Assembly (NCBI GenBank): GCA_021821045.1
Contig: JAKACW010000032.1
Coordinates: 1 to 45,237 of the forward strand
Direction: 5' to 3'
From: Pseudomonadota bacterium
Lineage (GTDB): Bacteria; Pseudomonadota; Gammaproteobacteria; JAADHS01
Length of the DNA stretch: 45,237 nucleotides
Of this stretch, positions 36,648 through 45,211 are shown piece after piece. The notes under the pieces were generated by a model. The model was not told the origin of the DNA and searched no databases. It worked only from the letters and a program-made list of their open reading frames with translations. Both the position numbers and the translations under genes were made by a program. Numbering within the stretch: the first letter of the stretch is position 1; the number at the start of each line of letters is the position of its first letter.

Positions 36648-37478
36648 TCAAAAACCCGCCTCGCCCAACAAAGGTTGAACTTCCCGGTATGAGAAAACCG
36701 GACCGTCCTTGCAGATGAAATGGGGCCCGAACTGGCAATGCCCGCAGTGACCGACGGCACACTGCATGTTTCGCTCCATGCTCAAGTAGATATCATCGGC
36801 GCTCATGCCGCGCCCAAGAAGATTGCCCACGACGGCGCGCATCATGCCTTCGGGGCCGCACATCATCGCAACGGTATTTCCCGGATCGAGCGCCACTTGG
36901 TCGAATAAGTCGGTGACGCGGCCGACATGCCACGGCCAGTTCTTGCCCGCCGCGTCGGCGGCGATGATGACCTGAGTATTGGGCATGCGCGCCCACGCTT
37001 CGTAGCGCGAACGCCACAACAAATCTTCGGCGTGTTTGACGCCCTGCATGATGGTCAAGCGCCCGAAGCGCTCACGCCGGTGCAGGATATAGTTGATCAC
37101 GGCCACCACAGGCGCGCAGCCTAGACCGCCGGTCACGATCATGACATCGCGGCCTTCGCCTTCGAGCAGCGGCCAGCCGCGCCCAAAAGGCCCGCGAATA
37201 CCGAGATGATCGCCTTTTTTTAGCTGCGCCAGTCCGCGGGTTACGCGACCGACCACGCGAATGGTATGGTCGTATAGACTCTCCCGCTCGGGATCCGAGA
37301 TGATGGAGATCGCCACTTCACCGACACCGTGGAGATACACCATATTGAATTGACCCGGCGCAAAGGCGTAGCGCTTCTGCTGGACGGGATCGCTGAATGC
37401 CAATCGCAAGGTGAAAATCGTTGTCGATTCCTGCACCCGATCGACAATCACCGCGTCATGGGGAAGGTATGGATTCAC
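36648..37478 (-). CDS. hyhG: Hydrogenase FAD/NAD(P)-binding (gamma) subunit
   Basis: 276 residues from a GTG at 37476-37478, with GGAGG 7 bases upstream. It belongs to the ferredoxin-NADP reductase family. The flavin region is FAPGQFNMVYLHGVGEVAISI, the NAD(P)-binding region is VTGGLGCAPVVAVINY and MMCGPEGMM, and the C-terminal [2Fe-2S] cluster is CAVGHCGHCQFGPHFIC. It passes electrons between NADP(H) and the Fe-S relay. It overlaps the end of hyhB by 23 bases. Confidence 0.95.
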   Translation of the reverse strand: MNPYLPHDAVIVDRVQESTTIFTLRLAFSDPVQQKRYAFAPGQFNMVYLHGVGEVAISIISDPERESLYDHTIRVVGRVTRGLAQLKKGDHLGIRGPFGRGWPLLEGEGRDVMIVTGGLGCAPVVAVINYILHRRERFGRLTIMQGVKHAEDLLWRSRYEAWARMPNTQVIIAADAAGKNWPWHVGRVTDLFDQVALDPGNTVAMMCGPEGMMRAVVGNLLGRGMSADDIYLSMERNMQCAVGHCGHCQFGPHFICKDGPVFSYREVQPLLGEAGF

Positions 37479-38580
37479 TACTGCCCTCCCCGCAGATGTG
37501 CTGCAATTCTTCCGTGACATCGATACCCACCGGGCACCATGCGATGCAGCGACCGCAACCCACGCAGCCGCTGCGTCCGAACTGGTCGTGCCACGAGCCA
37601 AACTTGTGCGTCAACCATTGGCGATAGCGTTGCGCGGTGGTTTCGCGCAACACGAAACCGTGCATGTAGCTGTGCTCGCGGGTGAAGCAGGAATCCCACA
37701 TCCGCACATGATCCGCCGCATCGCCTTCCAGTCGCGCGTCTTGTTCTTCGCGATGACAAAAACAGGTCGGACAAACCGACGTGCAATTGCCACAGGAAAG
37801 ACAGCGCTCGGCGACATCTTTCCACCGCCCATGATGCAGATTGTCGAACAACGCTTGGCGCAAGTTGCGTCCCGGGACGCTGCGCGTTTGAGCGCGGATC
37901 GCTTCGGACCGTTGGTGTCCGACTGCGAAATGTTGCTCGTCGGTCGCATCGACCAGCGGCAGTGCGGCCGCGATGGACTGGGCCGCGTCGCTCGCCAATT
38001 GCACGGTGAAGCCGTCATCCAATTCGGTCAACGCCATATCGAATCCGCTGGAAACATGCGGCCCGTCGCCCGTCGAGGCGCAAAAACACGTGGATGCGGG
38101 GCTGGAGCAGTTCACTGCCACGACGAACAGCGCCTTGCGGCGGGCGGCGTAATAGGGGTCCGCTGGATCGCGTTCGAGAAAAACCTGATCGTGAATCTTG
38201 AGCGCGGCCACGTCACAGGCCCGGGCACCGATCACCGCCGTGGGCGGCATCGCCGGGGCAACCTCGCGAAACGTTAGCTTGCCGCCGCCGTCCCGCTGAA
38301 CCTTCCACAGCGTTTCCTGCGGCGCGAAGGTGAGCGGCCGCAGCGCCTGCGGTCCGTTCGCCCAATCGAAGTATTTGTCCTCGGATGACTCGGTCAGCGC
38401 ATACCGCCCAGGCTCTTGCTGGTCGCGTATGCCGCGGGGAAATTCCTCAGCCGATTCGACGGTGTCGAAGACGATCGCACCGTCCTTCACCTTCGGCCCG
38501 ATGCAACGATAACCTCTGTCGCGCAAGGCGTCGATGAGTTGCTGCAACCCTTCACGGGCCATGTGTTGAAGTTGAGTCAT
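37456..38580 (-). CDS. hyhB: Hydrogenase 4Fe-4S electron-transfer (beta) subunit
   Basis: 374 residues from the ATG at 38578-38580, with AAGG upstream; a 14-codon upstream extension is less likely. Related to anaerobic sulfite reductase subunit A. The two ferredoxin clusters are CLSCGNCTSVCP (260-271) and CVGCGRCIAWCP (339-350). The N-terminal region has VIGARACDVAALKIHDQVF and NCSSPASTCFCAST. In group 3b hydrogenases this subunit links the flavin subunit to the small subunit. First gene of the hydrogenase set, 81 bases after the DUF455 gene, with a palindrome in that gap. Confidence 0.95.
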   Translation of the reverse strand: MTQLQHMAREGLQQLIDALRDRGYRCIGPKVKDGAIVFDTVESAEEFPRGIRDQQEPGRYALTESSEDKYFDWANGPQALRPLTFAPQETLWKVQRDGGGKLTFREVAPAMPPTAVIGARACDVAALKIHDQVFLERDPADPYYAARRKALFVVAVNCSSPASTCFCASTGDGPHVSSGFDMALTELDDGFTVQLASDAAQSIAAALPLVDATDEQHFAVGHQRSEAIRAQTRSVPGRNLRQALFDNLHHGRWKDVAERCLSCGNCTSVCPTCFCHREEQDARLEGDAADHVRMWDSCFTREHSYMHGFVLRETTAQRYRQWLTHKFGSWHDQFGRSGCVGCGRCIAWCPVGIDVTEELQHICGEGSSESIPSP

Positions 38581-38602
38581 GCATCCTTGCTCGTGACCGA
38601 AA

Positions 38603-38614
38603 CTCCCGCGGGAG
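38603..38614. promoter_or_regulatory. Perfect 12-base palindrome upstream of hyhB
   Basis: CTCCCGCGGGAG lies 22 bases before the hyhB start codon, in the 81-base gap after the DUF455 gene. It could be an operator or a hairpin in the mRNA leader. It matches no regulator I can name. Confidence 0.4.
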
Positions 38615-38661
38615 CGGATCATTGCGCGATTTTCCCGGTCGGCGCGCTAGACGCCGAATCG

Positions 38662-39519
38662 CTACGCGCCCGGCGTCGACTGCGCCAACTGCTCCAACTG
38701 CGTCATTTCTTCCTGATCGAACCCAGCCAACCGCCGCGCCGTTTGATTGAACGGCCCGCGCAGTGCGCCCTTAAGATACCGCTTTATCAGATCAATAAAA
38801 ACCGTCCGGCTGTCCAGCCCGCGCTCCGCGCACAAATAACGAAACCAGCGGCTGCCAATGTCGACATGACCGATTTCATCTCTCAATATTACATTCTCCA
38901 GCAAATCAACGGTTTCAAAATCGCCTATGGCCCTCAGCCGGCGCACGATCTTGGGCGTTGCATCCAATCCTCGCGCTTCGAGCACGCGTGGCACGAGCGC
39001 CATTCTCTCCAGCGGATCGTGAGCCGTCTGACATGCCATGTCCCACAGACCGTTGTGCGCGGGAAAATCCCCATAGTCATAACCGATGTCGTTAAGTCGT
39101 TTGCGCAACAGTTGAAAATGATAAGCCTCCTCGTCCGCGACTTTAATCCAGTCGTCGATGTAGGCGCGGGGCAAAGCACGGAAACGATAGACTGCGTCCC
39201 AGGCCAGGTTGATCGCATTGAACTCGATGTGGGTGATGGCATGAATCATGGCGGCGTGGCCTTCGGGCGTGCTCAACGAGCGGCGCGGGACGTCCTGCGG
39301 ATACACCAACAGCGGTCTTGCGGGGCGGCCGGGTGATTCAATCAATTGCACAGGCTCATCGCTTGCATCGGTCGCCAACTCACCATCGCGCCACTGCCGG
39401 GAAAGATAGCGCGTAAGTTCCGCTTTGCGCGGCGCGTGCGGTTCCATGATGATCCGGTAGACGTCGGGATATAAACGCCCATGAATCGTCGAATCCGCTT
39501 CTTTCCCAGTTTGACGCAT
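38662..39519 (-). CDS. DUF455 family ferritin-like protein
   Basis: 285 residues. The DUF455 core shows HIEFNAINLAWDAVYRFRALP, VADEEAYHFQLL and ENVILRDEIGHVDIGSRWF, giving Glu/His pairs expected of a ferritin-like di-iron four-helix bundle related to MiaE-type hydroxylases. A longer N-terminal start (39519) is used; an ATG 24 codons later is possible. Its start lies 3 bases after the glycerate-kinase stop, so the two are probably co-translated, and hyhB follows. Function of the family is unknown. Confidence 0.88.
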   Translation of the reverse strand: MRQTGKEADSTIHGRLYPDVYRIIMEPHAPRKAELTRYLSRQWRDGELATDASDEPVQLIESPGRPARPLLVYPQDVPRRSLSTPEGHAAMIHAITHIEFNAINLAWDAVYRFRALPRAYIDDWIKVADEEAYHFQLLRKRLNDIGYDYGDFPAHNGLWDMACQTAHDPLERMALVPRVLEARGLDATPKIVRRLRAIGDFETVDLLENVILRDEIGHVDIGSRWFRYLCAERGLDSRTVFIDLIKRYLKGALRGPFNQTARRLAGFDQEEMTQLEQLAQSTPGA

Positions 39520-39522
39520 ACG

Positions 39523-40743
39523 CTATTGCCGCCAACCGATCATCAAGTCCATCACATTCGTTCCTGTCGGTCCGGTATTGATCAGGGCGCCCGCTGCGGC
39601 AAGAAACGACCCGGCGTCGGCGCGATCAAGCGCGTCGTTCGCGTCAAACCCTTCGGCACGCCCACGGTCGATGGTCGAGCCATCGACAAGCGCACCGGCA
39701 TCTTCGCCCGGGCCGTCCGTACCGTCGGTTCCGGCAGCCAACAGTCCTACGTTCGGACGGCCCGCGAGCACACAGGCGGCGGCAAGGGCCAGGCTTTGGC
39801 AGCGCCCGCCGCGACCCGGCTTTTCAGGCAGCACGACCGTCGTCTCGCCACCCCAAATGTGAATCCCTCGCGGCCCGTCCACCAGCCGTTGCGCCAAGTC
39901 GTAGCCGGTTTGCACGGCGTCACCGTAGCACTCGTCATCATGCACGGTGACTTCATAGCCGCGAGACTCAAGCTCGGCCGCGGCGGCCGATCGAGCGCGA
40001 GAATTATTTGCGATGATTTCGAAAGAAACTGCAGGCGGCTCGTTCGAGTCGGCGACGTCAGCCGCATCGGCGAGCAAACAAGCTTCAAACTCCGCGGGCA
40101 ACGGCCCAGGCAATTCAATTGGCTGCGGCTGCGTCAACAGTCCCGAGCCGATAATCGCGGGATCATCGCCTTGCACATCGGAGATGGCCAACACAGAAGC
40201 GTTTCGCTGACCTAAGTAATCGCGCAGCTTGCCGCCTTTGATCAGGGAAGCGCGCCGGCGCACCGCATTGATCTGACGTATGGACCAACCGCTGCCGATG
40301 AGCCATTCATTCAGCTTCCGCAACTTGGCCAAATCCAAGCTGGGCGCAGGTACCTCGACGAGACTGGATGCACCGCCGGAAATCAAAAACAGCAGCTTCG
40401 CATCGGGACGCGATTGCTTCAACAACATCAACAACGCCTGACCCGCGTTCAAGCTCCGCTCATCGGGAAGGGGATGGCCCGCCGCCATGCACGTCCAACC
40501 GGAAGGGAATGGTCGCGGTGGACAATCCTCTTTGCAGACCACCAAACCGGCAGTCAGCGCATCCCCCAGCGCTGCAATCGCACCCTGCGCCATGTCCACC
40601 GCCGCTTTTCCAACCGCAACGCACACGGTCGGACTGAAACCGGCTCGCTCATGCAGCGCACGCTCGACCGCCGCGCGGCCGTTCACCGCGCGCACGGCGG
40701 CGGAATAAGCTGCTAGAACATCCTGCGCTGTTTGTTCAGACAC
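39523..40743 (-). CDS. Glycerate kinase, MOFRL (GckA/TtuD) type
   Basis: 406 residues from a GTG at 40741-40743; the ATG at 40839 is also in frame but starts before a GGGAGGG ribosome-binding-like sequence. N-terminal DUF4147-type domain: VAVGKAAVDMAQGAIAAL, LLFLISGGASSL, INAVRRRASLIKGGKL. The MOFRL domain at the C-terminus has LLAAGTDGTDGPGEDAGALVDGSTIDR. It phosphorylates D-glycerate to 2-phosphoglycerate in the glycerate/glyoxylate route. Shares a transcript with DUF455 by spacing. No hydroxypyruvate or tartronate gene is visible. Confidence 0.92.
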   Translation of the reverse strand: MSEQTAQDVLAAYSAAVRAVNGRAAVERALHERAGFSPTVCVAVGKAAVDMAQGAIAALGDALTAGLVVCKEDCPPRPFPSGWTCMAAGHPLPDERSLNAGQALLMLLKQSRPDAKLLFLISGGASSLVEVPAPSLDLAKLRKLNEWLIGSGWSIRQINAVRRRASLIKGGKLRDYLGQRNASVLAISDVQGDDPAIIGSGLLTQPQPIELPGPLPAEFEACLLADAADVADSNEPPAVSFEIIANNSRARSAAAAELESRGYEVTVHDDECYGDAVQTGYDLAQRLVDGPRGIHIWGGETTVVLPEKPGRGGRCQSLALAAACVLAGRPNVGLLAAGTDGTDGPGEDAGALVDGSTIDRGRAEGFDANDALDRADAGSFLAAAGALINTGPTGTNVMDLMIGWRQ

Positions 40744-40878
40744 CCAACCTGACCCTCCCTGTTGGAACGTGGCAAGCAGTGTCGCGTTGAATGATACAGG
40801 AAACTCGCCGCCCAAAACGGCGAAACCCGTCGCGAGCATTGACTCAGCGACGGGAAAAAATTGACTGACTAATGCGGG

Positions 40879-41346
40879 TTAGGAGTCTTTCAGAAAAACG
40901 TGCGAACCGATTTGGCGTGTGGCGACCATGTCTTTGGCCCAAACCGGATTCACGTGACGCGGCGCGTAGTAGTACAGCGCACCGCCCGTGACATCGGTCG
41001 CGCCCTTCGTGATGGTCATGAAACGATAATAGTTTTTGTAAATGAAACTGGCGATACGCAGCGAACGGTTCCAGCTGGAGTCGTGCTCGGGGCGATCACT
41101 GCGGCCGTCGTGGGTCCAGCTAAACTGCTTGGGCTGCCACACAACTTTGCATACTGAGTTCGGATAACGACCGCTGACAACGCGGTTCATGGTGACGTAG
41201 CCCACGGCCAGTTGGCCTTCGCGGGGCTCGCCGCGCGCTTCATGATAAATGTTCAGCGCAAGGCAGTTAATTTCTTTGTCGATTTCCGAGGCAAATGCTT
41301 TCAGAGGCCAGCTTATGCTCAACAAGATCACCAAGTACCATCGCAT
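40879..41346 (-). CDS. SleB/CwlJ-type cell-wall hydrolase
   Basis: 155 residues. The signal peptide (MRWYLVILLSISWPLKAFAS) is followed by the Hydrolase_2 domain: CLALNIYHEARGEPREGQLAVGYVTMNRV (catalytic glutamate in HEARGE) and FSWTHDGRSD. It resembles spore-cortex hydrolases but in proteobacteria acts on peptidoglycan in the periplasm. One domain only, no LysM or peptidoglycan-binding repeat. It is divergent from the pyridoxamine-oxidase-like gene with 287 bases between. Confidence 0.9.
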   Translation of the reverse strand: MRWYLVILLSISWPLKAFASEIDKEINCLALNIYHEARGEPREGQLAVGYVTMNRVVSGRYPNSVCKVVWQPKQFSWTHDGRSDRPEHDSSWNRSLRIASFIYKNYYRFMTITKGATDVTGGALYYYAPRHVNPVWAKDMVATRQIGSHVFLKDS

Positions 41347-41633
41347 CGTAGTCGTCTCTTATATTTGACGCCCCCGGCTGGATGTTTAAGCGGTGTGTGC
41401 CGGTGTTGCGTTGTCGCTGTTTGGGCCAACATCGTGTGCTGACCCGCTTGTTATGCTGGTATTTGCAGATCCCGTGCCAAACACCAGTTTTTGTTGTAAT
41501 TTCATCGAGATGGTAGTCTACCAAAGATAGTACCCCGGGCCTATCCCAGCGGCGCTGTAAACTCTCCCGACAGGAGAGTTACTCTTAACTTTGCAATATA
41601 ACTGTCTGTTTCGGAGCATTAGAGATTTCTCAT
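41347..41633. promoter_or_regulatory. 287-base divergent regulatory region with two palindromes
   Basis: It lies between the cell-wall hydrolase (minus) and the pyridoxamine-oxidase-like gene (plus). It holds a 13-base palindrome (TGGTAG-T-CTACCA, 41511-41523). It also holds an 8-base-arm hairpin (AACTCTCC, 5 bases, GGAGAGTT, 41560-41580), which would fall in the leader of the plus-strand gene. No gene is seen. Confidence 0.5.
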
Positions 41634-42194
41634 ATGGCGAAATTCTACGATTGCCTAACCCCTGACCTGCGGCAGTTCATCGCCGCGCAACACCTATTTT
41701 TTGTTGCCACCGCATGCGCCCAAGGCCGCGTGAATCTATCGCCGAAGGGGCTCAGCACCTTTCGTTGCCTCTCGGAGACTGAGGTTGGGTATCTCGATCT
41801 CACTGGCAGCGGCAATGAAACCGCCGGACATCTTGCCCACGATGGCCGCATCACGTTCATGTTTTGCAGTTTCGACAAGGAACCGAAAATTCTGCGCCTG
41901 TACGGCCGCGGCCGCGCCATCAAACCGTGGCAGCCGGAGTGGGCCCACTACGTTTCGCACTTCGACCAACAGCTCGGCCAGCGCCAAATCATCGTGCAAC
42001 AGATCGAGTCTGTTCAGACTTCATGCGGCTTTAGCATTCCGTTCATGCAGTACATGGGCGATCGGCCAACCCTGGATGAATGGGCTAGTAAAAAGGGAGA
42101 GGCTGGTATCGCCGAATACTGGAAGAACCGCAACCAGAAGACCATCGACGGGATGGATACTGGATTGGTCGAAACCATTTCACCCGACGAGTGA
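41634..42194 (+). CDS. Pyridoxamine 5'-phosphate oxidase-fold protein
   Basis: 186 residues; no signal peptide. The flavin-binding split barrel appears in LFFVATACAQGRVNLSPKGLSTFRCLSETEVGYLDLTGSGNETAGHLAHDGRITFMFCSFDKEPKILRLYGRG. This is the family of small FMN/F420-binding PNPOx-like proteins, not the true PdxH, which has a longer C-terminal substrate motif. The C-terminal region (TSCGFSIPFMQYMGDRPTLDEWASKKGEAGIAEYWKNRN) is typical of one conserved bacterial subgroup. Its 3' end is overlapped by the reading frame of the minus-strand lipoprotein for 181 bases. Confidence 0.9.
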   Translation: MAKFYDCLTPDLRQFIAAQHLFFVATACAQGRVNLSPKGLSTFRCLSETEVGYLDLTGSGNETAGHLAHDGRITFMFCSFDKEPKILRLYGRGRAIKPWQPEWAHYVSHFDQQLGQRQIIVQQIESVQTSCGFSIPFMQYMGDRPTLDEWASKKGEAGIAEYWKNRNQKTIDGMDTGLVETISPDE

Positions 42195-43843
42195 CCGCAA
42201 AACGACAGGGCTGCGCCGATACGCTCGGCCCTGTCGCTCTCCAGAGTGTTTGCGCTATTGAGCCGCGACCCCTGACGTTCCACGAAATTGAAGGTATACG
42301 TCTCGCCGAACACGCCGGATTCGACCTCTTCCCACGCGATCGCGACTCCGCGGTCAGCGCGGTAGGCCAAGGACGTAACCCCAACCCGTCGACCCGCCGC
42401 CGGAGCAAACGTTGCAACCGCTTCGTCCTGCTGCCAGCCACCTGTGATGAGGTGTTCTCTAACGTGCAGCGAGACGGTGCCATTAACCGTCTCCGCCCAC
42501 AGAACAACCCAGTCTCCGTTGCTATTGAATTGCACTGTTGCGCCGTCAACGATCTTGTCCACGCTATCCGCGCCCTCAACCTCGAAGGGAACGCCCCAGC
42601 CGGTAACAGGATCGAAGCGATTTACCATCACTGTGCGGAAGAACCGCCGGCCCGTTACGTCCAAGTCGGTGAGATAGCGGGTTTGCGACCACGCCGCCAA
42701 CATGCTGCCGTCGCGGTGGCTTACGACGTGCGTCCCTTCAACCGAGTCTTGATTTTGAATCGTGAAGTCGATGTTCCTGGGCGTTGACCACATGCCAGCC
42801 GCCGCGCCGCCGGCTAATGTGTCGAAGCCAAACAGAACGCCGCCAAGGGTGCGCGAATTGAGCGCCATGACAATGCTGCCCACGTCAGATCCCGGAACAT
42901 AACTCAGCCCGGCGAATTCATCGTTGGGCCGCTGTACGTCGGAAATACCGAGGAGCGCTGGCGCGGACCACCCCGCGTCCGAGTTGTAGACCCCGCTGAA
43001 AAGAGCCGAACTCATCGTCCCGATGGAAGGTTCGACATACCATTGCCGCCACGCAACAAGCGAACTTTTGCCGTCTATCGCCGAGCTGACGATGGCGGGC
43101 CCGTAACCGGAGGCGCCGTCGCCGGTGACTGTTGAGCGAGTCGGTCCGAAGCCACTCGTCGGATCGAACCGGCGCGCGTTGATCGTCTCGTCGAACGACA
43201 CCACTGTGGCACTGCCGTCGGCATTCACCGCAAGATTTCCAATGACGCCCTTCCCCACTGGATAGGCGACACTCCAACCGAGCGCGGGCGTGTAGTGGCT
43301 CAACTGAAGTCCGTCTACGCCGATCCACAGCGCGTAACCGTTGCCGGTTCTCGGATCGACGTCGATTGACCAAACGTCCACATTTTTTCCGTCGTCAAGG
43401 GACGCCAAGTTCACGGCTTCCCACTGGTCCGATCCAGCAAACCCGCGCGACATGCTTGTCTTCACTTTGGTGTAAGTCGCAGACCGAGGATCGAAGTCTT
43501 GGCTGCTGCGCCAGTAGATGAGCCTGTTTCCGGCATCATCGCTTTGAACAACGGGACCGTCGACAAACCCCAACGTGTTGCCCGGGATCAACTCCGTGCC
43601 GACGACGCTCACATTGCTCCACTGCAATGCCGACGCCGCAGGCGGGGTACCGACAAGCACCGGTAAGACTGAGACGTCTTTGCCGCTGTTCGATGTCCCG
43701 CTTTCGGCGGGCAGACTATCGGCGACCTCCGTCTTGGATGCGATCGGCTCCAGGCCGGAAGCGTCATCACTGCCTCCGCCGCCGCATGCTGACACAAGCA
43801 TCGAGAACACTGCGCCGAATAAGAACGTGCGCTGAAATGCCAT
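42014..43843 (-). CDS. Large lipoprotein with beta-propeller-like repeats; 3' end probably shifted
   Basis: Up to 609 residues from the ATG at 43841-43843, with AGGAGG 5-6 bases upstream. The lipoprotein signal FLFGAVFSMLVSACGGGGSDD has the lipidated cysteine followed by a Gly/Ser-rich linker. The middle carries repeats of the form GWSxAxxxG and AxxSxDGKxxVAW, about every 50-60 residues (for example GWSVAYPVG, GWSAPALLG, GWGVPFEVE, GWQQDEAVA), as in exported beta-propeller or sialidase-like proteins. The frame has no stop until 42014, crosses its terminator and overlaps the neighbour gene; the true end is probably near 42260. Function unknown. Confidence 0.7.
   Translation of the reverse strand: MAFQRTFLFGAVFSMLVSACGGGGSDDASGLEPIASKTEVADSLPAESGTSNSGKDVSVLPVLVGTPPAASALQWSNVSVVGTELIPGNTLGFVDGPVVQSDDAGNRLIYWRSSQDFDPRSATYTKVKTSMSRGFAGSDQWEAVNLASLDDGKNVDVWSIDVDPRTGNGYALWIGVDGLQLSHYTPALGWSVAYPVGKGVIGNLAVNADGSATVVSFDETINARRFDPTSGFGPTRSTVTGDGASGYGPAIVSSAIDGKSSLVAWRQWYVEPSIGTMSSALFSGVYNSDAGWSAPALLGISDVQRPNDEFAGLSYVPGSDVGSIVMALNSRTLGGVLFGFDTLAGGAAAGMWSTPRNIDFTIQNQDSVEGTHVVSHRDGSMLAAWSQTRYLTDLDVTGRRFFRTVMVNRFDPVTGWGVPFEVEGADSVDKIVDGATVQFNSNGDWVVLWAETVNGTVSLHVREHLITGGWQQDEAVATFAPAAGRRVGVTSLAYRADRGVAIAWEEVESGVFGETYTFNFVERQGSRLNSANTLESDRAERIGAALSFCGHSSGEMVSTNPVSIPSMVFWLRFFQYSAIPASPFLLAHSSRVGRSPMYCMNGMLKPHEV
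42203..42236 (-). terminator. Rho-independent-like terminator inside the lipoprotein reading frame
   Basis: A 9-base stem (CGACAGGGC, 16-base loop, GCCCTGTCG) followed on the minus strand by TTTTGCGG. It lies right after the stop codon of the plus-strand PNPOx-like gene. Its position suggests the minus-strand gene used to end before it. Confidence 0.65.
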
Positions 43844-43916
43844 GCTCACCTCCTACAAGTTCACGGAACGAGTGCTCCGTATTGATGAGAGACGCCAAAT
43901 ACCTGCCTTTGTTATT

Positions 43917-44738
43917 TCACCTCCTAAACACCAACTTCTGGAAGCGATCGCGATAAACGGTGGGCGGCACACCTTCGATTTTTCGAAACACGCGACTAAA
44001 GTATGAGATGTCATCGAAACCGCAGCTCAAGGCAATTTCTTTGATGGATGTCGTCGATTCCCCAAGACGCTTTTTGGCCGTGGCAATTCGATAATGGTTG
44101 AGATACGCCAGCACTGTGCTGCCGTTTTCCTTTTTGAAGGTCCGCATGAAGGTAATCGTCGTCATGTTGCACTTGGCGGCCAACGCCGGAACCGACAGTC
44201 GCTCGCGGAACCGTGACTCGATCTCGCGCAACGCCGAGCGGGTACGCACCGCGATGCCGTTGCTCGATCCGCTCCGACGTGTTGTTTTGGAGCCGACCGC
44301 GCGCCTCTCCACTGAGAGAAAGTCCGCCAACCGTTTGAGCGCGTCCGCTAGATACGGCAGATCGCGTGGGACGACGATGATATCGCGCACGCCCGTGCGC
44401 AAAGCCCATATGGCGGCGTCACTGTCGACGGCGCGGGTCAATACAATCACGGGAACGTTCATCCATTGCTCGACTTGGGGACGGGCGCCATCGTTAAACC
44501 GATCCACGTAAACAAGCACGGCGGCGGGCGATTCGGCGACACGGTCTGTCCAACCGACGCTCGAAATATGTTCAACGCTAATGCCCGGTCGGTCCAACCC
44601 CACATCTTCACATCCGCTCAGATCCCAGTCGACGCACCAGAGTGTTAAATCCGCTACGGCGTGCTCGACAGGAGCCCGCTCCGCGCCCGCCCCGCTGGAA
44701 TATTCGACCCAACTGCCCAATACTCGTTCTTCCAACAT
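43917..44738 (-). CDS. AraC-family transcriptional regulator with receiver-like N-terminal domain
   Basis: 273 residues from the ATG at 44736-44738, with AAGGGGGG upstream. The C-terminal AraC helix-turn-helix pair (about 165-268) includes LSVPALAAKCNMTTITFMRTFKKENGSTVLAYLNHYRIATAKKRL and STTSIKEIALSCGFDDISYFSRVFRKIEGVPPTVYRDRF. The N-terminal half (about 25-140) looks receiver-like (AVLVYVDRFNDGA, VPVIVLTRAVDSDAAIWALRTGVRDIIVVP) but lacks the N-terminal acidic pair, so phosphorylation is doubtful. It is transcribed just ahead of the lipoprotein gene, with 73 bases between, and may control it (inference). Confidence 0.85.
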   Translation of the reverse strand: MLEERVLGSWVEYSSGAGAERAPVEHAVADLTLWCVDWDLSGCEDVGLDRPGISVEHISSVGWTDRVAESPAAVLVYVDRFNDGARPQVEQWMNVPVIVLTRAVDSDAAIWALRTGVRDIIVVPRDLPYLADALKRLADFLSVERRAVGSKTTRRSGSSNGIAVRTRSALREIESRFRERLSVPALAAKCNMTTITFMRTFKKENGSTVLAYLNHYRIATAKKRLGESTTSIKEIALSCGFDDISYFSRVFRKIEGVPPTVYRDRFQKLVFRR

Positions 44739-45211
44739 CGCGATCCCCCTTCCCCCCTTCGTTGTGCCGATGTTCCGCGGCATGCATGGCGCGAACCCGA
44801 ATACCCAATGGAGACGCCAGGAGTGGACAAATTTGAAGCGGGTTCGAATTGTCCACGACCTTCGGAATGAATGACGAATTCGTCCTCGTCATTGACGGGG
44901 GTGTCCTAGCAATGGACGATCGACTCTCGCATCGTATATATGCGGGCCCTAGTGGGGATGGATCACGAACCGACGAACGTAGACGATGCAACTTGCCGTA
45001 GTCGATAGACACCCCGAGAGAGGGAGGGCGGCGGCGCATCACTCAAAACAAGAAGACTGGTTTCGCTTGGCCCAATTGTGAAATGCCCACTGGCCCGCTT
45101 TGTTCAGCATGTAGGAAATGAAATGGACCCGTCCTTCTCTTAAACGGCCTCAAGAAATGGGCCAAGATGAGAATGTGAATTTCATCTGAAACAGAGTAAG
45201 GAGGGTCCGAG
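44739..45211. promoter_or_regulatory. 473-base regulatory region with several inverted repeats
   Basis: No gene-like frame is seen. Inverted repeats: GTGGACAA at 44823-44830 with TTGTCCAC at 44849-44856; ATGACGA at 44871-44877 with TCGTCAT at 44886-44892; inside the latter, GACGAATTCGTC (44873-44884) is a perfect 12-base palindrome. All lie within about 155 bases upstream of the AraC-type regulator start, on the side of the partial plus-strand gene. They are candidates for operator sites of that regulator. Confidence 0.5.
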
